Assembly: GCA_029706075.1 (NCBI GenBank)
Contig: JAINUG010000109.1
Location: 812,501-876,500 of the forward strand
DNA: 64,000 nt
Source: Aldrovandia affinis
Lineage: Eukaryota; Chordata; Actinopteri; Notacanthiformes; Halosauridae
Direction of reading: 5' to 3'
The first letter of the stretch is position 1. Each line of letters opens with the position of its first letter. Both the position numbers and the translations under genes were made by a program. The notes beneath the pieces were generated by a model. That model did not search any database and had not been told where the DNA came from. It saw only the letters and a list, made by a program, of their open reading frames with translations. Below are positions 25,821-36,854 of this stretch, piece after piece.

Positions 25821-26526
25821 AAATATTTATTTGGTTGTCATTCGAAGAATCTTAATTTCTCACATACAGTACACAAATATATTTTGCCTAATTTCATAAA
25901 TACATAAACCAATAAGAAGCACGTTTGAATCTTCAAACAGTGATTTAATGAAGAATTGAGTGCTTTTCTAGTCTAGACTTCAAAAGGAGGACAAATGATA
26001 TGACGGTATACCACGATATTAAAATATTAAATGGTACTATCATAAACTTAACGTAATACCGTGATGGTAAATCACGTGGCAAAAGCTATTTTCATGTGGG
26101 GGAAAAAATATTTCAACCGCTACCCGACTAAAATGTCAAAATAACCCATATTAAATAATATAATACTGGACCTGGGGTGTCTGCTAATGTCATTTAATCC
26201 CACCACCCATAAATATAAATACGTAGATACCACATTGGCAGCTGTTGTATGTTGCAGCGATACGTCTGCACGTCTGCCATATTGGGGCGGGCAAGATCCG
26301 TGTTTAAACAAACGTATGTGTATTGATAGATGCAGACTTCCCCTGATAAAATCTACTGTAACTTGCTTAATTGTCAACCATTCTTCGTGACATTTGGCTT
26401 GTTACAAACATGAGAAAATTGCATAACATGCAGGTTACTTGATTTCAAAATTTCACAATTGTAGAGTTTCCTCAACGATTTTCCGCAGAGCCTGTCTGTG
26501 AACACGGTACGAAAAGGAATTGGCCT

Positions 26527-26612
26527 ATGCAAAAATGTCACAGTTGTGCAGCATTTGGCTGTACAAATAGGAGGAACCACAGAAGCAAGGTTCGTGGGGT
26601 AACTTTTCACAG
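26527..26612 (+). pseudogene. orphan THAP zinc-finger first exon
   Basis: ATG at 26527 reads MQKCHSCAAFGCTNRRNHRS and ends GVTFHR at a canonical donor (GTAAGT, 26613). This is the start of a THAP (C2CH) DNA-binding domain, which in many THAP genes splices after the FHR/FHK motif. I found no second exon carrying the W...C..H part. It could be a relic of a THAP-bearing DNA transposon (P, Harbinger or Kolobok type) or a dispersed THAP gene copy. Domain identity is fairly firm; function is unknown. Confidence 0.65.
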
Positions 26613-27499
26613 GTAAGTGGCTATTTCACTATTTCACTGTCAGCTGACCTTGAATGACCGACAGATATCGCCATAATGATAACAAAACATGTCATTAGTT
26701 GTCAAACCACTGCATGACCAAGTGATTGAAAGTGATATTTACTTGATAGTCATCTAATTCATTGTCTTATTGGTGTATTGTAATTTGTGTGTGTGTTGGG
26801 GGGGATGATATGATTATAATAAATGGATAAATCCACACTTTACGTGGCTTTTGGAATAACGAATTATATGACTATTAGAATAAGTGTTGGTTAATTCGTG
26901 AAGGTGAATGATTTAAATTGATTTAAACGTACAATTAAAAGGAGCACTGTTCAGTTGCATTTTTTTCAATTAAAATGCTATATAAATCTGCAAAGAGCCA
27001 TACAATAAACAGATCGAGTTGTAACATTTGTGTGATACTTTTTTTAGCTTAAAAACCACAAACTACAATTATGTTGTGCATTTCAGGATATTAATATTGG
27101 TCACATTACTCTTTTACAACTGTACAATCTCCCCAATAATTATCATTTTTGACAAACTGCCATATAGCTTAACAGTTGTCCCAGCCAAAAGGGTTGTGAC
27201 TGGCTGTTATCAATGCAACACTTTGTTACTCATGTATATTGCAGAAGACGTTTTTGAAGAAGTGAAACACTACACATTTTGCCTTGTCTACAGCCCAGTT
27301 TTCAGTTGTTCACCCACACTTATTTCTACATTTGGCCTGTTAATATTATCACCTCAGAATCCCAAGCCTGCTCCATCTTCAGAACGTACCATTGACCCAC
27401 CGTCCACCCGTCTCAGCCCGCCACTCCAGCCCAGGATCACCACCTACAGCTGTTTCAACTTAATCGAGTCCCTCATTTTGACCCATTGACCGCTGTTGG

Positions 27500-27665
27500 T
27501 CATTACAAACTCAGACCCTGAGCTGGAGGATGGAGGAGGATGGTCTCTCCCTCTTGAGTCTGGTTCCCCCCAAGGTTTCTTCCTATTTGTTCCACCTAGG
27601 GAGTTTTCCAATGTTGCCCTAGGCTTGCCTTTGCAAGGGTTCAGGCCATGGTCTGCTGTAAAGCA
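27500..27665 (+). repeat. dispersed fish repeat
   Basis: Contains TGGTCTCTCCCTCTTGAGTC and AGGTTTCTTCCTATTTGTTC, a sequence seen repeatedly in fish genomes. The parent element is not certain. Confidence 0.55.
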
Positions 27666-27849
27666 GCAGAGGTGAAAGCACCACTGTTGCACCACAGAGG
27701 TGAAAACAGCAACCGCTTCTCTGCTAGCATCACAAACCAAACCCGCCACCACAGCCTCACTTGCATCCCCTCACCCCTGTTTCTCCAACCATGTTTTTTT
27801 TAAATGACACATTTTCAACTTGTTTGTAATGTAACATGCAACTTCCATA

Positions 27850-28110
27850 AAAAATAGAAAAAATTGTTTGTGATTCTTCCCCATTTTCCTCACAATTTAG
27901 TAGCCAATTGTATCCTCTTTTTGTGTCAACTATCCCCCCTCGTACTGCGAGCTCGCTGCTGTAGCTCTGGGACCAGCGATGAACAGCCTCCTCCTTGGCG
28001 GAACTCGCCAAGCCGTCGACCGTAACTCCGGTACACATAGAGCCTCCTTTCGTACCCGGCGCACTCATGCCAGCTTCCCTCCTCCCTCCCACGAGGCGCT
28101 CACAACTTCC
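27850..28110 (-). mobile_element. tRNA-derived SINE, copy j
   Basis: Minus-orientation member of the family at 1171. Left end has the tail CACAATTTAGTAGCCAATTG; the body has GCTGTAGCTCTGGGACCAGC and GCCAAGCCGTCGACCGTAAC. The head is truncated. Confidence 0.75.
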
Positions 28111-28362
28111 ATTTTAACCTTGGAGATTTCTTTCTTATTGCCTGTTATGTTCAGTGTTACTGAATGTTCGGTTCTCTCTGCTCTGGCTGTGCTGTACTCA
28201 AGGACGCTCTGAAAAGGAGGCACTTTTGGAATGGAGGGTTCCAGTGTTCCTCTCACAATAACCGCTGAAGAGGGAGAAATTATTATTATTAATTGGTGAT
28301 TTATTTCAAGTACTCTGGCCTATTTACAGAATAAATTGAATGTCATTCTTGTTTTCAATCCC

Positions 28363-28367
<5 letters not shown>

Positions 28368-28394
<27 letters not shown>

Positions 28395-28396
28395 TT
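28368..28396. repeat. (AAT)n microsatellite
   Basis: About ten AAT units. Confidence 0.9.
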
Positions 28397-28419
28397 CAGC
28401 TTAGGACAATGCATATGCA

Positions 28420-28556
28420 CAGGTAACTGCCAAAATAAAGGAAACATTTCAGTGAATGAAGGACACTGGCGGCTGTTACGGTGTGGAGTGCATTTCCCGG
28501 ACGAGGTTTAGGTCCACTCAATCCCTTCGAGGACAAGGTAAACACCAATAAATGCA
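28420..28556 (+). mobile_element. Tc1-like family X, copy 3 (5' fragment)
   Basis: Begins GTAACTGCCAAAATAAAGGA and runs through GGTGTGGAGTGCATTT and TTTAGGTCCACTCAATCCCT to CACCAATAAATGC, then stops abruptly. Same family as 18151 and 19470. Confidence 0.85.
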
Positions 28557-29033
28557 TATATAATGCATAAAGACAGTGCAGAAAGCCTTATTTTGAGAGT
28601 GGCTTGAGAAATTCTTGAAGTTGAGCAACTGCTTGGCTGGTGGCTTCCTGTCTGCAAAGTGGATTCAGCTTGAGCTTGTACCTCCACAAATACTAAAGAG
28701 CTGCATAGTTTATTACTAGTAATGGACAAATGAATCCACCCAACCACATGATTTGAAGATTATATTAAGAGATAGCTTCTGAATAAAAGGAAAATGTTGT
28801 GTTTGGTAATATAAAAGTATATATTCAAGGAAGGGAGGAGGGGAGGCATTTATTCAAGAAAAAGTTATTGCCTTTTATATACACACAGCGTTAAAAATAA
28901 TGTAAAGGCGGTTCTAAGCGAAACAGAAAAGTTGTGCAACCAGCAGGTGTGTGATCAATTTTTAATCGCAGCATTGCAACATCTATCTTTAGCACCAACC
29001 GCCGTTTCAGTGGAATTTTCCATTCGACCTCAT

Positions 29034-29050
29034 GGCTCCCTCTAGTGGTG
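29034..29050 (-). promoter_or_regulatory. CTCF-like core, minus orientation
   Basis: On the minus strand it reads CACCACTAGAGGGAGCC, one mismatch from the CTCF core. Confidence 0.45.
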
Positions 29051-29106
29051 AGTTAGAATTGTAGACCGGGTCTGGAGCTGCGACTTGTCCATATTAGAAT
29101 ACAGAT

Positions 29107-29120
29107 GCCACCTGGTGGAC
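29107..29120 (-). promoter_or_regulatory. CTCF-like core, minus orientation, second site
   Basis: On the minus strand it reads GTCCACCAGGTGGC, a full match to CCASYAGRKGGC, about 70 bp from the previous site. Confidence 0.5.
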
Positions 29121-29760
29121 ATAAATAGTCACTATATGGGACTCATTTATTGAAGACTAGTTTATAGACGTTTTAAAGGTTATAATAACACACATTTTAG
29201 AAATTCTGTTTTCGATTTTTTTAAATGTATCATACCACATTTTTTTCAAGAAATGTACACCAAGTAATCATTTGTACGTTTGTTCAATTAATAAGGGCTT
29301 CTCACTTTGCATTTTTCAAAATCTGACATTATTATATAATACATATGAATAATATAATGTAATAAATAATTTAAAAAATCTCAAAATGTTTGCCATGTAA
29401 CTGGTGTGAAGCCAGCATACAGTAGTAAACTCTCAGTCTGCAGGTATTTGCTCTAATCAATCAACTGAACCACCAATTATGTTACCTTTTAAACCAAGGA
29501 GGTATACTCATCAGTGGCATCAGGTGTAGTCAGTGCTCGGTTGGAACAAATACCTGCAATAATAAAGTATGTTCCTAAGTTCCACTGTTACTAAGTAGGG
29601 AAATTATCACAAACAGTGCCCACAGACACAAACATGGTTTTGGTTCTGCTATGTCCTCCAATTTATAGATTTTGTGAATTTGGTCTACATACAGTCAACT
29701 CCAAAACGATTCACACCTTGATAAAGTTGAGCTATATTGTATGCTCAAAAAAAGGGAAAA
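29121..29760. other. crem-ccny intergenic segment
   Basis: AT-rich, with no recognisable gene or repeat. Confidence 0.45.
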
Positions 29761-29761
29761 T

Positions 29762-29945
29762 TATGCTGTCCCTGGATGGCTCAACCGGTAAAGGCTCTTG
29801 TTGCCCACTGCAGCCTGGGTTCGATCCCCAGCTGTGCCAGCCCGGCTCTGGCTGCAAGTCCCTTTTGGGGGTGCTGATTGGCTGTCCACCCCCAGGGGGA
29901 GGGGGAGGGGGAAGGAAGCTGCCCTGAGACGGCTGCAAGCACAAA
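29762..29945 (+). mobile_element. tRNA-derived SINE, copy b (truncated)
   Basis: Head with CTGGATGGCTCAACCGGTAA and B-box-like GGTTCGATCCCC; body with GATTGGCTGTCCACCCCCAG. The 3' tail of the family is missing. Confidence 0.75.
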
Positions 29946-30107
29946 AAGCTTCTCCGTCTTCTCCTAAGCCACAAGCAACAGTTTTATTATCCAGCATGTC
30001 AGCTGTGTGAGTTAAAATTTTAGCCTTCACTTAAATGGTTTTAATTCAGTGCTGTTCTGTGGTTTTAAATTAGTTTCTGATTTTGTCATGGTTCATGAGT
30101 TTTTTGG

Positions 30108-30262
30108 GGTTCTCTGTGGCTCAGTTGGTAGAGCATGGTGTTGGCAATGCTTAGGTTGTGGGTTAATTTCCCACTGGGACAAACATATACTGAAAAATGT
30201 ATGCATTCACTACTGTAAGTCGCTTTGGATAAAAGCGTCTGCTAAATGGCATATATTATTAT
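30108..30262 (+). mobile_element. second SINE type, tRNA head plus LINE tail
   Basis: The head GGCTCAGTTGGTAGAGCATG resembles a tRNA A-box region. The tail AAGTCGCTTTGGATAAAAGC then GTCTGCTAAATGGC is a conserved fish LINE/SINE 3' end. The B-box is degenerate (GGTTAATTTCC). Confidence 0.85.
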
Positions 30263-30289
30263 TATATTTTAGTATGCTGTTTCTACTTC

Positions 30290-30380
30290 AACTACCTCGC
30301 ACTATGAGCCTGCCGCCACAGCTCTGGGACCGGCAGTGACAAAGGCTAATGAACTGCCTCCTCCAAGACAGTAGGCTTGC
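30290..30380 (-). mobile_element. tRNA-derived SINE, copy k (fragment)
   Basis: Internal fragment with CCACAGCTCTGGGACCGGCA and CTCCTCCAAGACAGTAGGC, matching the family body in minus orientation. Confidence 0.65.
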
Positions 30381-31176
30381 TGATACATGGGAAAAAAAGA
30401 ATATTCTTCTGAGAAAAGCTCAAGATTAAGTTTAGTTTAGTTTAGGTAAGAGTATTACGTTTTTAGAATAAGCCAAAATGGCTAGCTAGCAATCAATGAG
30501 TAGTCTATGAATGAAGTCTGCAGGATCTTTAACCTATACTGTGGCTAAAATATTTTTAAATGGTCTCATCTTTTTGAACCCCCCAAAAAACCTACTATAT
30601 ACATCCATTTTAGAAAAGAATATTGAATGAATATGAATTTATATAAATATTGGCACAGCAAGGGGGTTAGGTACGTACCTAACAACACCCTGCCAATATT
30701 CAAAGTATACAAAGTAGCAATATACAAAGTAACCCTGCAAATATTCATGATATACCATGACCTATTGTTACTTATGGTTTTAATAAAATTGCTCAACCAG
30801 TCTAAAGTTAAATAGGTAGCTCTTACATGCATTGCAAATTGAGTGTTCATGTAGAACACTAATGGCTTCAGTGAAATTCTGGTTTTGAGTAGCGAGTCTG
30901 TAGCTAACTAGCAAGCTACCTACTATGACTGTTGACCACTGAACTGTACTCAGGGTGACCAACATATTGATAAATAGCGGTCGCAGCTGGAGAACAAATT
31001 CAGAGAGCACAGCCCTGCACTGTCTGAGCTTTCTTCCAATGACAACCTGTGACACTGGGAGAGGTGGAGGGAGGAGTGGAGAGGGCTGCACCTCCCTTTT
31101 GGTTGCTGTCAGGTGCTCCTGTTCCCTCCCACAGCCTGGAGAGTACTACAGGACCTTGGACAGCAGTGGCCTCACG
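30381..31176. other. crem-ccny intergenic segment
   Basis: No gene recognised. The stretch 31000-31170 looks richer in GC and has an acceptor-like CCCTCCCACAG, but no identifiable protein. Confidence 0.4.
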
Positions 31177-32019
31177 TTGGCTACGTTTACATCGTCTGAT
31201 AAAAGTGACTCAATTCTGATTATTTGCTCACATGTGGCACACATCGGATATGTATTATGAACATGTAAACAAGAAAAAAGCACATGGAATCGGATATTTT
31301 CAGATCTGTTTTGGGCCACATTCATATGTGGAAATAAATCCAATAGGAATCTGATATCTGCCAATGCAACTGTCATCTATACACACAGATCAGAATTTCC
31401 CTGTCATTATGATTCGCACGTCATTCAAAATGCTATACTCTTAGTTTAGTTTAGTTTATTTATTTATAGAGCACCTTTCTAGCTATGAGCACAAGGTGCT
31501 TGACAAAAGACTGTATAATAGCAGAGAACAAAGGACAATAAAAGCAAAACATAACGATGGATACTAAGTATACAAATATAAAAAGTAAAACAAGTAAAAA
31601 TAAACAATCAATTTTTATTTAACAATAAAAGCTCATAGCCTCATTGGGAGGCATTAAAATCATTCCAGAAACAATTACTATAATAAATAAAAAACAAGTC
31701 TATAATAAATATAAGATAAAAGCAGATAAAACACAGCAGAAGTAAAATGATTCACAATAAAATCATACATTGGGAGGCTATTCCAGATTTTTACTTAGGC
31801 ATGATCACCCCTTGATTTTTACTTAGACTGTGGAACTACCATAAATCCTTGACCTGACGACCTAAGCGGCCTTGTTGTGGTATATGGGACCAATAACTCA
31901 GCAATATATAGTGGTGCCAGCTCGTGCAATGCCTTATATATGTACAATACATTTTTTCAATCTATTCTAAATTTCATCGGCAACCAGTGTAGGGAGGCCA
32001 GCACTGGAGTGATATGAGA

Positions 32020-32735
32020 CGTGTGTTTAATTCTTGTTAAATTACCTTTTGTTGAATGCTGACTCTGGTGACTGTATTGTGCTGGTGTTGCTGGATCTGA
32101 CCGCAGCATTTGATACTATTGATCATTCTATTTTAATTGATAGACTGAGAAATTCCGTTGGTATCTCGGGGACTGTGCTGGAGCTGTCAAACAGGAAGTT
32201 CTCAGTGTCCATTGGAGATTATGTTTCCTCCACTGCAGTTACCTCCTGTGGTGTACCACAAGGCTCAATTCTCGGGCCGATATTGTTCTCTCTATATATG
32301 TTACCCTTAGGCCAGATCATTCACCGGCATGAAATTTCCTTTCATTGCTACGCTAATGATACTCAGCTGTATCTATCAATTATACGTAACGATTTTAATA
32401 GGCTGGCTATTCTACATGGCTGTATTGCTGACATTAATAACTGGACGTCCAGTAACTTTCTACAGTTGAACCCGGACAAAACTGAGGTTCTTGCCATTGG
32501 CCCCGTGCCAACCGCCAGACAAATTCAGTCAAACCTGGGCTCATTAATGTCTAATATCAAGCCTGTAGTAAAGAATTTAGGTGTGTTTTTTGACCCAAAT
32601 TAAAATTTTGAACAGCACACCAAAAAATTAGCTCAGTCATGTTTTTACCATTTTAGAAAGATTTTTCAGGTATTAACCAAAAGTCTCTGGCTCGCCTTTA
32701 GATCAGTCAAAATTCTGCTGCTAGGCTTTTAAGAC
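32020..32735 (+). pseudogene. LINE reverse transcriptase palm, inverted segment
   Basis: Encodes LLLNADSGDCIVLVLLDLTA then AFDTIDHSILIDRLR (motif A), TSCGVPQGSILGPILFSLY (motif B) and the motif C box reading YANDTQLYL, where active RT has YADD. After the stop at 32603 the reading continues as FRKIFQV and a frameshifted NSAARLL. It lies in plus orientation inside a minus-oriented LINE. Confidence 0.9.
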
Positions 32736-32744
32736 CCTGAGGAG

Positions 32745-33058
32745 GGGTCTATAATCTTTCAAACATATTGTTATTTTACTACCTCAAGGAGTTGTTTAGA
32801 TACCACTTTCTCCAGGATTTTGGAGATAAACGGTAGTTTAGAAATTCTTATATAATTATTCTTGACCAAAACATCAAGATTAGGTTTTTTAAGAATAGGC
32901 TGGACACTCGCAGTCTTAAAGCTATCCAGAACACAGCCAGACGAGAGAGAGCTATTCAAACTGGAGAGTAGGTTGGGGCCAATAGTCACAATAACCTCTT
33001 TAAAAAGACTAGGTGGAATAATGTCTAAGGGACTAGAGGAGGGTTTTGTGTGAGACAC
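32745..33058 (-). pseudogene. LINE ORF2, linker and start of RT domain
   Basis: Reads SPLDIIPPSLFKEVI, SVQPILKKPNLDV and LPFISKILEKVVSKQLLE, the conserved entry to L2/CR1-type RT. Stops follow directly, before the inversion breakpoint. Confidence 0.88.
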
Positions 33059-33615
33059 AATATCAATAAGATCCAGCAGCTAGATGGGCCTAAAGGAGTT
33101 AAATTAATTAGGATGAGGGCAGTAGACCTGAATATAAGGTGCAGATGAGGTAATCTCAGATCTAATATAATCAACCTTCTCAAAAAAAAAAAAAAGGATA
33201 AAAACTTTTCACACGCAGCATGGGATGAAACAGAAACAGTGACAGGTACAGGATTCACAAGGCAAATAATTGTGTTAAAAAGGGAACCTAGATTTATGTT
33301 TATGGTCAGGAATCAAATCAGTGAAGTAGTATAATCGCTTGATTATAGGAGGTTAAAGAATCCTTCATTAGCAGGTAGTGTACTTGTAACTTTGTAGTCT
33401 TCCATTTCCGTTCAATCTTCCTACAGTCTCTACAGTCCTACAGTCCTACAGTCTGCTGATATGATCATTTATCCAAGGGGACATTTTTACAATAGGTTTT
33501 AGCCTAGTTTTAAAAGGAGCAATTGCATCTAGAGTAGTCAGACAAACATTATTGAATTTATTTAATAGCACAACTGTAGAAAAGGAATGCGTTAAGTTTT
33601 CTGTTAAGTTTTCCG

Positions 33616-34540
33616 TTAAGCAGCGGAAAACTTTGAAGCTGTCTGCTGACGTTTTTTGACAGTATGAATAACTGAGAGATTGACATCAAAGGTTACATAA
33701 TAATGATCAGAAACACTGGAGACCTTTGTCATGAGGTTATTTAGGCTCAGCCCAAGAGTAAAAACAAGATCCAGGGTGTGACCATGGTTATGCGTCGGTC
33801 CAGATACATGCTGCACAAAAATGAAGGATTCTGTAAGATTCAAGAATTCACCGGCAAGCAAGTCTGATGGGACATCGACATGGAAGTTGAAGTCACCTGC
33901 TAAAATAACTTGATAATGATTCAGCACTAGGGAAGATAAAAATTCTGAGAATTCTGAAAAGAAACCACTTCTAAGTCTAGGAAGCCGATAAACCACTACA
34001 CAGAGAACTGGATCATGTAGCCATAGATCATGAACATAAGCACCTCGAAGGTGGAAAATTGATCAGCTGATATAAAAGAACACTTAAAACGATTTTTATA
34101 AATAACAGCAATGCCTCCACCATGGCCAATTTCTCTAGATACGCTAATACAATTATAATTAGGCGGACAATAAAATGAGTCAAATCATCTGTTTTAGACC
34201 AAGTCTCATTAAGACTTGATCTAAGTCAAAAAATTGATCTAAGTTAAAAGATACTGTATAATACAATCATTAATGACAAAAGACTTGTTAGAGAGAGATC
34301 TAGCATTAAAATTGCCATTTTAACGATAACATTCTGTAAAGGTAAGTTGGAGGGTGTACTGAGCTTTACGTAAATAAGGTTCTGCGGGTTACAGCTCCCA
34401 GATCTGAAGGGTGGATGAATACGAGTTGTAATGATAGATTTAATTTTACAATCAAACGCATGACCCCTTTTGCAAGTCGTAGCTATAATACGAGACTTGT
34501 AACTGGGACCATTTTGAACAGAGGGGCTATCTTGGATGAG
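33616..34540 (-). pseudogene. LINE ORF2 endonuclease (APE type)
   Basis: Fragments LNETWSKTDDLTHF and HGGGIAVIYKNRFKCSFIS (about 34210-34070) lead to VVYRLPRL, then VILAGDFNFHVDV (catalytic GDFN block) and VSDHYYVTFDV (SDH block). Frameshifts and stops separate the pieces, so it is inactive. Confidence 0.88.
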
Positions 34541-35144
34541 GCCATGCTGAGGTACAAGTCAATAAGAATAAGTAAATAAAAATTGCCTAATCTAATCTAA
34601 GTAAGATGCTTTACCCCGTTACCATTAGGGTGAATACGATCCCTTCTGTATAAATCCATTCTATTCCAGAAGGAATCGAAATGGTTAATAAATCCATATC
34701 CTGTGGCACTGCAGCACTCTTATATTTTTTAGCATTTGAATGATGTGTAACATTTCATGTACACAACCAGAAGGGAAAGAAGTGAAATAATGGATGTTGA
34801 AGGCTCAGGCCAGTGAGACAACCGCCTCATCCAGAGAAACAAACACCTCATCCAGTGTGACCAGAGATAATAAATAAATAGATACAACATGATTGAATGA
34901 TTATTTCTGTCTCGTTTGCGTCCATTGCAGATGGCGATATGGCTGTGCCGGTGTGGTTGTTGTTTACTTCCATATCGGTAACCAAACCCTCGTGTACGCA
35001 TGTGGGTTGTTTCAAATGTAAACCGTGTAAGCACAGGTATCGAATATGGGTCACTTTTAAAAGTAGATGTAAACAGGCGGTCAGAAAAATTGGATATAGG
35101 CAAAAAATCGGAACTGGGCATCCAGGCCTGCAGTGTAAACGTAG

Positions 35145-36470
35145 CCTTACAGGCAGGCTCACCTGAGGCTAATGAGCAATCAACTCAACTGTGAGCCATT
35201 GCCTTCGTTAAGGCCATTATAGAAGCACAGCCTGCCATGCCTGAGTTTTTGGACATGAAGGAAGAGGTGCTGGCTTTTTGTTACGGTTTCCCCTCTAAAT
35301 CCTAGGTTTTGATTTAACTGCTTTATTTTTGTGTTTTGTTTTTATTTTATAAAGGAAACGATTAATAAACTGTTAGAACTCTGTTTTTGGGCTTGTCTTC
35401 CATCCACTCACCACCTGGCAGGGTGGCTACCCCTGCCACCTTGCTTCACAACCATTGCTTTGAACCCCTGAAATAGGAAAAGATACTCATGAAATAGAAT
35501 GCATGAAGTGCTACAGTGAGTTGCTGAATCTCAAGCTGGAGACACACACTGCAGTAGCAACCTCGTAAAACAAAGACATGTCAATAACACCTTAGAGAGT
35601 GCTTACGCAACTTTTAGTCCAACGTATATTTAACCAGTGTAATTATTTTATATCAAATACCATGATATACCACCAACTTAGTTCTCATGATGGGGAAAAT
35701 GTTTATGGTATGATAACCATCCATTCTGACACCATGGTATGCTATCAAACCAGTGTACCGTGACATCCCTACTCCCAGCACCCATACATGAGCTACTACA
35801 GAAAGATACATTATCAGATACAGAGGGATACATTATTAGCAAATAACTTTATTGACAAAGTCTGTCTGATCAAATTAACCAAAAAAGTTTTTTTCCCTCC
35901 TACTGCGGACATAAATAATACATACATAATACATAATAAATTCAAATGCAAAACGGAAATAGTAAAGAGCAAATAGATAAAGAAAAAAAAGGGAAAATAA
36001 TGAAGGAATACACGCATTTTGAACATATTTACATTGGAGGTTATTTTCTGCTCATGGCTGCCAACCATGTGGTTTATACTTATAAGTGCTAGTCCACCGA
36101 GGCGGCGATTGAACCATTGTGGACCTCGCACATTTTAATGAGTTTTAGCTTAGAAAAACTGTTCTTTGCAGATGCCATTCCCAGATGTATTGTGAGAGAT
36201 TGTGACTGTAGTTGCACCATTAACTGGTAAAGGTTAATTATGATTCTTAATTGATTATGATTCTAAGGTGCACTCCAGAGGGTTGATTTTTACAATCCAT
36301 CAGTCCCTCAGGCCAAAGAATGATTGCTTGGCGACATCATGGCACATGATCAAAATGAGAGCCCTCACTGAGACCTTGAGGGCTTAAGGGGTAACTTGCA
36401 ATTTGGCCAGGGTGTTATGGTCTGAGCAGACCAAAATGTAGCTTTTTGTTCATGCACACCAGTGGTGGTG
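35145..36470. other. crem-ccny intergenic segment
   Basis: Includes an AATAAA-bearing stretch (35370) and a possible hAT-like end TAGGGATGTCACGGTA (minus strand, about 35775). No gene recognised. Confidence 0.4.
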
Positions 36471-36482
36471 GTGGACACTTCT

Positions 36483-36844
36483 AGGCCTCCCACGTGGTCT
36501 AGTGGTTTCAATGTCTGATGCTGGCCACGGCGACCGGGGTTCAATTCCCTGTCGCGCCAGAGTCGGCTCTGGTCGGGAGTGCCATTGGCTGTCCGCCCCA
36601 GGGAGGGGGGAAGGAAGCCGACACACACAGTTCGCTGCGCAAAGGAGTGGTTCTGGGGTACTGGAATTACAATGGACGGCACGACGAGTGTTGTCTCGAA
36701 GGAGGCAGCGCTTCGCCCTTGTCACTGCCGGTCACAGGACTATGGCAGTGAACTACGAGGGAAGGGGGATTGAACTAAGCACACGGGTAATTGGCTACCA
36801 AATTGGGAGAAAAATGGGTTAAAATCGAAGAAAAAAAAGAAAAA
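36483..36844 (+). mobile_element. tRNA-derived SINE, copy c, tRNA-Glu-like head
   Basis: The head CCCACGTGGTCTAGTGGTTT and GGGGTTCAATTCCC resemble tRNA-Glu. The body has CATTGGCTGTCCGCCCCAGG; the tail has AATTGGCTACCAAATTGGGA. Flanked by perfect 10-bp duplications GGACACTTCT (36473-36482, 36845-36854). Confidence 0.9.
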
Positions 36845-36854
36845 GGACACTTCT

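Larger units (their letters stand above)
25821..27849. other. crem-ccny intergenic, left part
   Basis: AT-rich. Contains a THAP-like orphan exon (26527-26612), a possible transposon end with GACGGTATACCACGATAT (about 26000) and a dispersed fish repeat (27500-27660). Confidence 0.5.
28110..29030. other. crem-ccny intergenic segment
   Basis: Contains an (AAT)n tract and a Tc1 family-X fragment. Otherwise featureless. Confidence 0.45.
31441..34600 (-). mobile_element. L2/CR1-like LINE, mostly full length, with an inverted middle segment
   Basis: Read on the minus strand: endonuclease (34540-33616), start of RT (33058-32745), then RT palm in the opposite orientation (32037-32745), then C-terminal RT blocks (32036-31760) and a 3' UTR with a GAGCACCTTTCTAGCTATGA-like segment near 31470. 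The parts are consecutive in protein order, so this is one element with a local inversion. Confidence 0.85.
31178..35144. mobile_element. DNA-transposon/MITE relic split by a LINE
   Basis: The outer ends are inverted: GGCTACGTTTACAT at 31178 and TGTAAACGTAGCC at about 35144. The two short arms (31178-31440 and about 34740-35144) lack coding sequence and share words such as ATCGGATA and AAAATTGGATATAGG. The LINE between them is more than 3 kb. A related MITE lies at 38933-39153. Confidence 0.65.

Noticed and set aside
25990-35775. One 9.8-kb transposon with GACGGTATACC-like ends
   Set aside because: The two ends match only over about 10 bases and the interior contains unrelated repeats; kept only as a remark with the THAP exon.
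36486-36560. tRNA-Glu gene
   Set aside because: Resembles tRNA-Glu but is degenerate and continues into the shared SINE body and tail with target duplications, so it is a SINE head.
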